Of a DNA stretch of 15,424 bases, positions 1 to 9,500 are shown in pieces; position 1 is the stretch's first letter; the number at the start of each line of letters is the position of its first letter. Source of the stretch: Smittium mucronatum (Eukaryota > Kickxellomycota > Harpellomycetes > Harpellales > Legeriomycetaceae); NCBI GenBank assembly GCA_001953115.1, contig LSSL01000923.1, positions 1 to 15,424 of the forward strand, written 5' to 3'. The position numbers and the translations under genes are program-made. A model generated the notes under the pieces. That model was not told the DNA's origin. It searched no databases and saw nothing but the letters and a program-made list of their open reading frames with translations.

Positions 1-111
1 TCCTGTTTGGAGATGATCCTCCTCTGTAATCGCTGTCCTCCGAATCGCTGTGCGCTGTCTCCACTATTCCCAACCAAGAATAGTACAGCGCTGTGTGAAA
101 TTTTGGTCTAG
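1..111. other. GC-rich left-edge segment, possible coding edge or element end
   Basis: This stretch is visibly richer in G and C than the rest of the window. It carries four copies of CGCTGT (31-36, 46-51, 53-58, 89-94), and the last lies inside the perfect palindrome ACAGCGCTGT (85-94). The plus strand is open from base 1 to a TAG at 109-111, and the minus strand is also open off the left edge in a Ser/Asp-rich frame. No in-frame ATG is visible, so I cannot say whether this is the end of a gene, an exon edge or the terminus of a mobile element. The composition contrast and the repeats are seen directly; any function is unknown. Confidence 0.3.
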
Positions 112-137
112 TGTACTTTGAAAAGTACAATATTAAG

Positions 138-207
138 CCCCTAAAGCACGGCAAGGTATTTCACTCTTAGGGGTTATGGAATAGCTTAAAAAAAATTCTA
201 ATCCCCT
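138..207. promoter_or_regulatory. Cluster of three AGGGG/CCCCT motifs (stress-element-like)
   Basis: CCCCT occurs at 138-142 and 203-207 and its complement AGGGG at 170-174. The first two form a 7-bp inverted repeat, CCCCTAA/TTAGGGG. AGGGG is the core of the fungal stress-response element bound by Msn2/Msn4-type zinc fingers. The cluster lies downstream of the secreted-protein gene, so any target would be a gene running off the left edge. Three five-base motifs in 70 bp are suggestive only. Confidence 0.2.
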
Positions 208-350
208 AAAATAGTAACCTAATATTCACCGGGATAAGCACTTTATAGCCTTGATTTACCTCATTCAACTGCTAATGAAGATGGTCACAAGATTGTAAGT
301 ATATATTCTATTAGATAGTGAAATAGTATTATGCATAAAATTTGACGAAG

Positions 351-356
351 TTTATT
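351..356 (-). terminator. Candidate poly(A) signal of the secreted-protein gene
   Basis: TTTATT on the plus strand reads AATAAA on the minus strand, about 98 bp past the stop codon of the minus-strand gene at 454-1167. It is the first perfect AATAAA I found downstream of that stop. In such AT-rich DNA the hexamer can arise by chance, so the assignment rests on position. Confidence 0.35.
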
Positions 357-453
357 TTGCATAATCTACAAAAAAAATATTCTGACATTCTTGGTATTAA
401 TAAAGATTCTTATAAATAAATTTCTGTACAAATTTATCCTCTGTGATAGGAAT

Positions 454-1167
454 TTATTTTCTTGGTCTGTTGGGGTTTCCAGTAACTCCGCCTGTATTTC
501 CATTATTTCCACCATTTCCCCAGTTTCCACCGTTATTTCCTCCATTTCCACCGGTATTTCCACTATTTCCCCAGTTTCCACCGTTATTTCCACCATTTCC
601 TCCGCTACTGCCTCCATTTCCCCAATTTCCACGGTTATTTCCTGAATTTCCGCTATTTCCTCTGTTTCCATTACTTCCTCCATTTCTGTTGTTGCTATTG
701 TTATTTCCGGTTTTCCAGCTTCCACGGTTGTAATATCCGTAGTATTTGCCACCTGATCTGTATTGAGTGTATCCATATGGGTATATAGTAGCAAACCACG
801 AGTTTCTAAAGTTTACATCAGAGTTCCAAGAGCTTCTGAATAGAGAGTTTGAGTTCCAGTATTGTTGGAATTGTGGGGAGAGTTGGTAAAGGAACTGGAA
901 TCTTTGGCCGTAGTAAACAGATGGACGGTATACCAAAGTGGTTATAAAAGAGGAATCGCTAGAAGAATCAAAGTTCCAATATCTTCCGTTTTTGTAATAT
1001 CTGCTGGTGTTTCCTTGACTTCCAGAGCGGCGGCTGTTGCTAAATCCTGATCTCTTTGAAATGGTATCAAATTCTTCGCCTTGGACTTCGTTATCGACGA
1101 GGGGTGATGCTAGTACGGTGAAAAGGGATGATCCAGCCAAAATTAATCCTGATAATGTGAATTTCAT
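454..1167 (-). CDS. Secreted, cysteine-free, aromatic and Gly/Asn-rich repeat protein (unknown function)
   Basis: A 237-residue single-exon protein. Residues 1-20 form a typical signal peptide (Lys2, a hydrophobic core, cleavage near LA-SP). A short acidic propeptide ends in Lys-Arg at 38-39, a Kex2-type site, so the mature chain probably starts at Ser40. Residues 56-151 are rich in Tyr, Trp, Phe and Asn and contain a decapeptide repeat of form W-N-S-x3-F-R-x-S, with Trp at 104, 114 and 124. Residues 153-232 are almost entirely Gly and Asn, with a 17-residue repeat starting N-W-G-N (two full copies at 181-214, then a partial third). There is no cysteine, and Asn53-Thr-Ser is a possible N-glycosylation site. 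The family is not recognised. Composition suggests a structural, wall-associated or adhesive extracellular protein, which is inference. The start is supported by the signal peptide and a TATA box 114 bp upstream. Confidence 0.85.
   Translation of the reverse strand: MKFTLSGLILAGSSLFTVLASPLVDNEVQGEEFDTISKRSGFSNSRRSGSQGNTSRYYKNGRYWNFDSSSDSSFITTLVYRPSVYYGQRFQFLYQLSPQFQQYWNSNSLFRSSWNSDVNFRNSWFATIYPYGYTQYRSGGKYYGYYNRGSWKTGNNNSNNRNGGSNGNRGNSGNSGNNRGNWGNGGSSGGNGGNNGGNWGNSGNTGGNGGNNGGNWGNGGNNGNTGGVTGNPNRPRK
526..627 (-). repeat. 51-bp coding tandem repeat (two full units)
   Basis: Units 526-576 and 577-627 align over 51 bp with about 8 mismatches (roughly 84 percent identity by eye) and encode the 17-residue Gly/Asn repeat. 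A partial third unit lies toward 484. The unit length is a multiple of three, so gain or loss of copies keeps the frame. Such repeats commonly vary in number between strains. Confidence 0.85.
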
Positions 1168-1280
1168 CTTGAGTTATGCAAATCGTTTTGTAGGTATTTG
1201 ATGTATTGAAAAGGCAAAAAGTGCGTTGTATATGAATGATGATGTGTTTACAATTATTAAAGCTTGAACTTTTAAGCCAT

Positions 1281-1287
1281 ATTTATA
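1281..1287 (-). promoter_or_regulatory. TATA box of the secreted-protein gene
   Basis: The plus strand ATTTATA reads TATAAAT on the minus strand, 114 bp before the ATG at 1167. This would place transcription start roughly 80-90 bp upstream of the ATG. The local setting is slightly less AT-rich than the neighbouring intergenic DNA, which makes a chance match less likely. No second element could be recognised. Confidence 0.45.
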
Positions 1288-3190
1288 CGTTTTCACAAAA
1301 GCTCATTTTCTTGGACCTAACCTACCATTTAATATAGGAGCCATTCTTGGGCCTTAGATCGTCATATATCCATTCGGATTTTTGATTTAATTCTTTTTGA
1401 AATTTGATTTTTCTAAAATATATGATAAACAGTGCAATAGGCAAAAAAAATTCCAATGTTTTGGCTTGTATAATCAATGAATATCCTTGATAGCTGATCG
1501 CCCTTAATTGTGTTCAAATTGACGAATTATTATTATCAAAAGCGCTAAACTATTCATAACTAGAACTTGTGATAAACTTTTGTAATAAAAAAATCTCTAC
1601 GGAGGAGCCTTGATTGTTGAAGAAGATTCTTTCAAAATTTAATAACAAAACTTAGGCTACAATGGTTTTCATGGATTTTTTTTTGTTTCTACAGAATTTT
1701 TCACAATCAATTTCTGAATCGGCTTGTGGCTCAGTTTGTCTTTTGGTTACAAATTATAAAGCTTAAGGGATGTCCCTTTGATCTTTGGATTGTTTTTGTG
1801 GTAGTAGAGGGAATTTTTTTCCCTTGGACCGATAGTTTTTAATAATGGGACAACCTTAGAAACAATATTTTTACATCATTGTTCAAAAACAAATAAAATT
1901 TTTGACTTGGCATATCATTTAAAGATGTATACAATCTAATTTCGCCCAATTATACCATTTCTTACTCCTTATCAGAGCATTAAAATAGCATTTTTAGAGC
2001 GTCTTAAATCAAATTTTGCATAAGTGACTTTTTTTTTATCGGTCGAGTTTATTGTCTGCTGGAGTGACATGAATATTTTTTTAGTTATGTTAGGTGTGGG
2101 GGGGGGGGTTGAGACTTAACCTTAATGTGCTAGATTCCATTGGCCAAGCTATTGTTAAAGATTGCTTAGCAATCCATTGCCTGAATTAAATCGTGATTGT
2201 ATAGCATTTCATTTTTTATTGGCCACCTTTTTGTTATATATCCTATTTTAAAAGTAGTTTGGATTTTCATTCTATTACTATCGGGTAATTTCTATGACAA
2301 CCACAGTGCCACATTTCTATGCTAGGAATCTTGTAAAAAATTAATCGGTAAGTGGCCGCCCGCTAAGGTAATCCCCCACAATAGCCATATTGGATAAACA
2401 ATTCATTAATTGGGACTCTCATTAATTTTGACGAATAAGAAAATGCAAAATATTTAGTTCGGTGATTTTTGATAAATGAGCTAGTTTTAAAATGTTTATT
2501 TTTAATGATAAAAAATGCTTGATTAGTTTAATTGATTTTGATTGGAGTAAAGTATTGTCTATTATTACAAATTAAATGATCACTTTTATTTCCGTCAAAA
2601 ACTGATTTTTCTTGATCATTAACTATCGAACCCTCCAACAACATAATAAATTAACGCCATATCTTCGTAATTCCTAATTGAATAGTAATTAAAATTTCCT
2701 AGAAAAGCGTAAATCTTATAAAAATCACTCTTTTACGAACAATAAACTAAAACAATTAAAATGCGGGTAGGAGAAATCTGCTCGAAATAAAAGTATTATT
2801 TACGCTACTGTGGCATTAGATCCTTTTTATTGGATTGGAATCAATTCAAATGAAAAATGGCGATCAAATCATTCAAAAACTTTGCTAAGATAGAAAGAAA
2901 AAAGAACTAATGTGTATGATTCCCTGGGTTTTTTAAACATCAGAAATATTGTTGATTTTTTTGGATACCAATGGAAACAATGTATTATAATGTGGGTTTA
3001 GTTTACAATGTATTCAGTGTACCCGGTTTTTAACTATTGAGAAAAGTTATCCGATTTTTTTTACCCGGAAATTATCCTTATACCATATTTTTATATTTGA
3101 ATATTTAAAAAAATATCCTTACCGTTCTTCAAAATTAAAAATTAAAAAACCAATATCCATTCATTCGGGACTTCGCAAGCCGCGTGGCAT

Positions 3191-3210
3191 GTCTACTTAA
3201 TAACGTAGAC
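3191..3210. repeat. Small perfect hairpin in a GC-richer patch
   Basis: GTCTAC (3191-3196) and GTAGAC (3205-3210) form a perfect 6-bp stem around an 8-base AT loop. They sit next to a GC-rich stretch (3171-3190) that contrasts with the surrounding AT-rich DNA. No coding context; the function is unknown. Confidence 0.4.
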
Positions 3211-5090
3211 CTGTAATACTTTTTTTTGGATTTTTTTCTATTCTAAATTTTTTAAGTAAATTCAAAATTCCAAATTGGTCTAAAATGCCGGCATAATTAT
3301 AACAAACCCCCAATATTAATGGATTTTACGTCTATGTTTTAGCAGTATTTTAACAAAATTTTCTGTGTTTATATTTACATAAAAAATTCTTGGGTTTTAT
3401 GTAAAGCTCATAGCTTTAATCCTATTGATTTTAAATACGCAAAATTTTATGAATTTTTTGTAAAAGAAAAAAAAACAATCAACTAGTGAGAATAAAGTAA
3501 TGATAATTTCCCATTAATAACTCGCGTCATAAAAATATTCGAGAACCATCTTTGAATTTTTCCAACTTAGTTTTAAATTTTTAGAATTCTTGTGGCTGTA
3601 AATAAACTTTTAAACTGACTATCGATATCAGAGCCCTATTAAATCAATCAACTATATAATGATTTCAAAGAGTTGAATTATTATCATCAGCACATAAAAA
3701 ATGTAATGTTGCTTGTATTTAAACGAAATTTTATTAAATTCTATAAAAATAAGCTATCAGATTCACTAAAAAGATTTTTTTCAACTAAATCTATTTTTTT
3801 TTGAACATGCGATTAGTAGATATCACTTACTATTTATTTCGTAAATAATTTTTACTTAAAATGGTATCCTTATAAAAAAAACATTGACAGAAATAATTAT
3901 TTTAAGTTTATTTTAAAGTCGATTTTAATTAAATAAGTTTCCAAATCCTGTGAATTAAGGAAAATATCAAGGTCGTGGAGCGGTTTTATTCAAAAGGAAA
4001 AATATTCATATAGCTCCATTGAAAGTCATTTGAGTTATTTTCCCATACCAAAAATTCATCGAGTTTTTTTTTTTTGAAAACAGGTATGGATAATTATAAT
4101 AGTTAGTATATATTCAACTATGATATATTATATTTAATAATTAGTTAAAAATCATTTCACCTACTCTAACTTCCACACCCCACACTCATATTTAAAAAAA
4201 AAAAAAATCAATTTTTGGATTTTTAAGACGTTATACAGAATTCTAATCAATTATTGTTGGTTTTTGGATCTCGAAAAAAACAATGAAATTTTTAATAAAG
4301 TCTAGATCAAAGTTATATTTACCAAAAATCAAATCTACCTTAAAATACATTTAGGCTGAACATTAAGCAATTTATTGCAAAATAAATGAAACCCCAATCT
4401 CCATTTAATTTAGCCTTGAGGTTATAAAAGTGATAACGAAATTTTAGTTTCATTTGATAGAGTTCTTAGGATCAACCTATCGTAATCAGAAATCTCTTTA
4501 AAGAAAAGAATTTTTATTTTCCATTTTAGCTTTTCCTGATGTAAATGAATACCCCCTTGATATTTTTGAATTTTTTCAACAAAGAATCAAAATAAAATAA
4601 AAATTATGACAAATATGGGTTAGATTGATTAAGTGGGGAAATACCCTTTCCTTTTAAATCTTACCACGCTAATCACGAATTTTTTTTCTATCAATAGTAT
4701 TGTTCTGTTATTTCTTACCATACTATTTTATTACTTTTTGTCGCATAAGAATTCTATACCTAGTGATTTTCCAATGTTTTCAAAAATATCATTTAAAAGG
4801 AAATCATCGTATAAAAATTTATTTTATTTGGTCTATAAACCAAAATAATGACATGATTCGGTTCATCGAGCTTTAACATTTTCTGTGCCCAAAAATATCG
4901 AATTTTTATTAGAGATGTATATTGACTCCTATTTGATAATTAGAATGAATGAGCCAATTATATTTTGTTTTTAAATTCAGATGTTTATCCTACAGAAAAC
5001 CGAATGTTATATTAACTGGTTAAGGTCCAGAGCGATTTAAAAATCCTCATTTGTTAAAGTTTGGGGCATATTATTTTGAAATAATAGTCT

Positions 5091-5150
5091 ATAGCCAATA
5101 GTATATAAATTGATCCCATTTGGGCATAAATCAGCATGAGTATTGGCTAT
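5091..5150. repeat. 10-bp inverted repeat upstream of the MAM33 gene
   Basis: ATAGCCAATA (5091-5100) is the exact reverse complement of TATTGGCTAT (5141-5150), separated by 40 bp. Each arm contains a CCAAT/ATTGG core, the classical binding site of the HAP/NF-Y complex, and lies about 330-385 bp before the MAM33 ATG. In yeasts the HAP complex controls nuclear genes for mitochondrial proteins, so a role here is plausible but unproven. Confidence 0.4.
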
Positions 5151-5444
5151 CAATTATAGCACAATCTATCCACCAGCGATAAAAGAATAAATGTCATTTA
5201 GAAGCCATTAAGACACCAAATAAATCGATAATATTTGGTCAATGAAGAAATTACTTCAAATTTCAGCCAATGATTTCCCTGATATCCACGCTATATTTTG
5301 ATCGCTATAGACTCAAATCCGAAAAAGTATGGAAAATTTTTTTTAATTTCAATAGCGCTAAAAACAGAAAATCTAGGCATTTTTGTCTATACATATAGTT
5401 ATATTGTGGGTTTCATTGATATACAAATATATTAATCTCTTCAC

Positions 5445-5450
5445 TATAAA
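5445..5450 (+). promoter_or_regulatory. TATA-like box before MAM33
   Basis: TATAAA lies 32 bp before the ATG at 5477. If it is the functional box, the 5' untranslated leader would be only a few bases long. Further TATA-like strings lie upstream (around 5420), so a longer leader is also possible. Confidence 0.35.
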
Positions 5451-5476
5451 ATTTATATATTCAACATCAATCAGCT

Positions 5477-6414
5477 ATGAATTCTTTCAGATCTCTAGGC
5501 AGAGTCTTGGTTAACTCCAGCAGATTTTCCCAATTAGCCACTAGATCATTCTCTAATGGCCGTTTACTCACCAATTCTAGATCAGGTCTGATCAAGAATT
5601 TCCCAAAAACCCACTTCAAGGGTTTCTCCTCTAGTAACCTTTTGATGCGCAGCGGCGAGAATGATGAAACCCTTGTTCAAACCTTGACCGAGGAAGTTAA
5701 ATATGAAAAGGCTGAAATTGCCGAACAGGGAGATTCTGAATTTATCAGAAGCTTTGTCGAAAAAACCGGTTTCAAAGTAAGAATAATTATTTTTCTATCG
5801 CCTCTCTTTTTAATAAATAAATAAACATTTTTAATATCTTGACTATTCATTACTTCTAGATCATTGATTCGCCAGGAGTCAGTGACGTTGTGATTGAAAA
5901 AGATTTCGGCAATGAAAAAATTCACGTGAGATTCACAATCAACGACATTTCAAACATGGAGAACGAAGTTCCAAATGTCGAAGTTTTTGATGAAAGTCAG
6001 GATCCAAATGGTGAACCTACCAAAATCGGCGACAACCAACATCGTGTAGAAGATGATGTCTCTGAATTTTACGTCAATTTGGTTCTTACTATCACCAAGC
6101 CCAACGCTCCTACTCTCCAATTCAATCTTGTTGCTGAAGAGGGTGAAATCGGCATCAACCAAATGCAGTTTTTCAACGATCCTAAGGAAGCCATTGAACA
6201 ATCTTCTGAATCTGACTACGTCAGAAGAACCGTTTATCTTGGTCCAGTTTTCGGCCAGTTAAGCGATGATTTAAAGGAAGGGATTGACCAGTTTTTAGAA
6301 GACCGTGGTATTGATACCGGATTATCTATGTTTATCCAAGATTACATTGAATACAAGGAGCAAAAGGAATATCTGCGCTGGTTAGAACAGTTCAGTGCTT
6401 TCTCTAAGGCCTAA
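5477..6414 (+). CDS. MAM33: Mitochondrial acidic matrix protein, p32/gC1qR/Mam33 family
   Basis: Two exons, 5477-5776 and 5860-6414, join in phase 0 to give 284 residues, close to human C1QBP (282) and yeast Mam33 (266). Residues 1 to about 58 are rich in Arg, Ser and Leu without acidic residues, as in a mitochondrial presequence. The mature part begins with an acidic helix (about 60-100), continues with the alternating beta-strands and acidic loops of the family, and ends in the diagnostic helical region. That region holds Y-L-G-P-V-F near 226, D-R-G-I-D, and a closing segment with Y-K-E-Q-K-E-Y and W-L. Family members form doughnut-shaped acidic trimers in the mitochondrial matrix and assist mitochondrial ribosome function and oxidative phosphorylation. 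The start is the first ATG and carries the presequence. The gene converges on the ELYS gene. Confidence 0.95.
5777..5859 (+). other. Intron of MAM33
   Basis: An 83-bp intron with donor GTAAGA and acceptor TTCTAG. It is inserted in phase 0, after Lys100 and before an Ile-Ile-Asp run. TTGAC about 20 bases before the acceptor is a possible branch site. Reading through the donor meets a stop after 16 codons, while splicing restores the full p32 fold. Confidence 0.93.
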
Positions 6415-6431
6415 TCTATATTTTTCTTAAA

Positions 6432-6443
6432 TTTATTAATAAA
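6432..6443. terminator. Palindromic bidirectional poly(A) signal between convergent genes
   Basis: TTTATTAATAAA is a perfect 12-bp palindrome. It reads AATAAA on the plus strand at 6438-6443, 24 bp past the MAM33 stop. It reads AATAAA on the minus strand at 6432-6437, about 117 bp past the ELYS stop. It is the only perfect minus-strand AATAAA I saw between the two genes. If both are used, the two 3' untranslated regions overlap. Confidence 0.6.
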
Positions 6444-6553
6444 ACTGATTCGTTTCTAAGTTTGAGTCTGTGGAAATTGTATCTTTTGTATTTTTATATA
6501 TATTACTAACAATGATATTAAAAACTTTTCCAAACTCTATATATTTATAAGAA

Positions 6554-9500
6554 TTAGATCTTTCTCATGGATCTGTTTGGGTAAGGAGTAGACTTGTGCT
6601 TTTTTTTAGGCGATAAGTCGCTACTCAATATTTGACTATTTCTGGCGCCATCTTCATGGATCATAACCCTCTTAAAGCCTCCGTTATCAATCCTTTTTTC
6701 AGTTACCGCACTTTCCCGGAATTCAGACGAGGATAATCGGGATAAATGATTATTTCTATCAGAACTATGATTATACTTGATGTTTTCTCCAACTTTTTTG
6801 TATCCATAAATTCCACTCAGACTAGAATCATTAGTTTTTCTGTATAAAGATTCTGGTTCGGTGAATTCATTAGCAAGGTGATTCTGGTCATTCTTAGAAA
6901 GAGCTCCAAATCTAGGTAATGGTTCGACGTCAGCTACACCATTTAGTTTTGTTGAGCTGGTCAAACATCTATTGGGTGTCCTCTTAGCTGATCTCCATAA
7001 AAAGCTACTAGGGCTTTGTTCAGAAGAACTTTGAATAGATTGTAACATATTCCGGTCAATAGACTGTCTAGATCCCTTCTTTCTAACTGAATTTAGCATT
7101 TCGGTAGGTGATTGACTTTCCGGACTGTCGTATATACTATTTTTTATTACAGCTCTGAGTAGAGTTTGATGTGGAGTTAGTTGGTATTTGCTGGATTTGG
7201 GAGCAAGAGATTTGCTATAGGACTTTGCTCTAGGGGTTGACAATATATGGACCTGGCTCGATTCCTTATTGTTCTCAAAAGAATACTCAAATTCATTTGA
7301 TAACGAAGGTATGGCCAATAAACTTTGATTTCGACCTAAATCTAAATCTACTCAAAATAAAAAATAAATTTAATGCTATTGCTTAAAAAAATACCCTATA
7401 GGATTTGCTAAATAAATCAAAAAAATAGTACCTATTGACTTTGGGAATAAATAGTGAAAAAGTTCCGATCCTAACGTTCTGTTGTTAAATTCATCTAAAC
7501 TACTTCCGAAGTAGTCCTCTGGATTACTGAAAAAATCCCCAAATGATTTCAATACATTGATCATTTCTTTTTGGGAATTAGAAAGCAGGTTGTTTAAATT
7601 TAATCTCAAGGCTTCAAGCTTTAGGAAAAGTTTAATATGCAAAACATTCTCATTTGGCGCTGATTTAATGAACTTCTGATCATTATTTTTGTTAATATTA
7701 GACAAAGAATCCCCTTGAATATTATTAGAAGAATTCGTATCATCGTTTAGCGTATTGGCAACCGTATTCTCACTTGAGTCAATTAAATCTATAGCTAATA
7801 GAAATTCTTTGATAGATAAAAGAACTCCAATAACCATGACAGCTTCAACGAAACTTCCGTTGTTTGTCAAATACTTTGTAAGCAACAGCAAAGATTGAAT
7901 AAAATTGATTAATTTGGCTTTCGGTTCTAAATTGGATCTGATTTCTAGAGAATCAGTATTGTAACAACAATAGTGGTACAACTTATTCTGTTCTCTTAAA
8001 TTTAATGGTAGATGGAGGAGTTTACTGGATGCTATTTTATTTCCTATTAATAACCATACCAATATTATAGCGTTAGAGCCTTTTGGGAAAGCTGGTAAAA
8101 ATGTTAAATTTTTTTTTTAAATAGTTACACTTACCTAAACAGAACTCAAACATAGACTCTAACAGGCTATCAGTAATTTCTGAGTTATAATTTTGGCTTG
8201 AAATATTTCTAATAAACCAAAATGCGTCTTCAATGCATAGAGTGTTTAAATAAACCCCGAGTATAAGCATGGAATCGCTTCCATTTTCATCAACTGATGG
8301 TCTAACAGTGTCCAGGAACATCCTTGCTCCGCTGTAACATCCAGACAAGCAGGCTACATATATGATCTCTCTAGCCCAATCAGCTTCAACTGTTGAATCG
8401 CTTAACAACAGAAGTCCCTGATCTACGAAATTATTGTCTAAACACCAGTATCCGCGTACAAGCAATTGAAAATGATTTGGCAATTGGGTATCATTTGCAA
8501 AGCATGAGGATAGTTGGGTCTTTTGATTCCTTGAAACGAGAGAGTCATAATCCAGCAAAAGATAAAATAACAAAGAGTTTATTTTAAGAGGATCAAGTTG
8601 ACTTGAATAGATACGATTGACCAATTTTTTTATTGCTGGATAACTAGTAGGAGGATAAAGTTCGGGACCGCTATTTATACCCGCAGCATGCAACATTCTA
8701 TCTATAAACAATTCCCCACCAGCATGTAGCCTATTTTTTTTTAAAAGAGTATACCAAGCATCAAGATTCTCAAACTCCTTTAAATACTTCGAAACCAATT
8801 CGATGCCGTTTGTAGATACTGGAGTATAAGAAACATTGGAGTCATTTTCTGTATTGGTTATAGAACCGGGAGTCCCATCGATCTTAATGCTATGAAGATT
8901 TTGGACTGAATCAAAAATCTCGAGAGACCATGAGCTCTCTGAAAACTGGATAGATGATATCCCTAAACCCAGACCAAGGGAAAATTCTGTTGAAGAGGTG
9001 ACTTTGGCTTTCGTTCCGGCGATAGTCCAGACGTTTACAGAATAAGGTTTCTGGATAGAATGCGCGAGTTTTTTTTGTGAAGATTCAGAATATACACAAA
9101 GAAGATTGGTATTTCTTCCAGTACTAGTAGAATCAACCGGCAAAATGCGCATTAATGAATAATCCTTTATATAAAAATCGAAATCACCCAACTGAGTAAA
9201 CTTCCATGAAGAATTCTTTTTGCTATTTATATGAACTTTGTATAGTGAAGTCTTATATTTTTCTTCAGCAGGACAATTAATATCAGTTGAGCGGAAGCAG
9301 CAAAGCAATGTAAAAGAGGATATCATATTTACGGTTTCAAATATGTTAACGTTATTATTGGATGGTTCTTTTAATGGAGCCCGCAACAATATAGCGGAAA
9401 TTTGGAGTAGTTGATATTCAGGATTTCCAGAAGGAATTTCCGAACGAATTCGAAATTCGTATTGAGGAAAGCGGAAATATTCCATTATTATGCATTTTCC

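Larger units (their letters stand above)
1300..5440. other. Long AT-rich intergenic region without a convincing gene
   Basis: About 4.1 kb with stop codons in all frames. The only longer open stretch (4633-4848, plus) begins at GTG and encodes a low-complexity hydrophobic string typical of AT-rich noise. Features seen: an 11-base G run at 2098-2108, a GC-richer patch at 2302-2390, a GC-richer patch with a hairpin at 3168-3215, many A/T homopolymers, and a 10-bp inverted repeat at 5091-5150. The patches may be relics of mobile elements, but no transposase motif or paired terminal repeats could be found. Confidence 0.6.

Noticed and set aside
168..209. TTAGGGG/CCCCTAA as a telomere-like repeat
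   Set aside because: Only three dispersed units in mixed orientation, not an array, so no internal telomere is supported.
391..733. Plus-strand frames rich in Pro/Phe or Ser/Ile
   Set aside because: The antisense of a Gly/Asn repeat stays open by composition; no start context or domain supports a gene.
366..794. Long minus-strand frame rich in Glu, Met and Thr
   Set aside because: It is a shadow of the Gly/Asn repeat region read in another frame. The signal-peptide-bearing frame 454-1167 is clearly the real one.
2098..2108. Run of eleven G residues
   Set aside because: Unusual in this composition but a simple homopolymer, possibly miscounted in sequencing; no structural role can be claimed.
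4633..4848. 71-residue plus-strand frame with a hydrophobic stretch
   Set aside because: It starts at GTG, and its hydrophobicity follows from T-rich DNA. There is no promoter, splice or family evidence.
8073..9485. Separate 470-residue gene beginning at the Met at 9485
   Set aside because: The frame stays open for 29 more codons upstream to a splice acceptor at 9573 and joins further propeller exons in phase, so the Met is internal.
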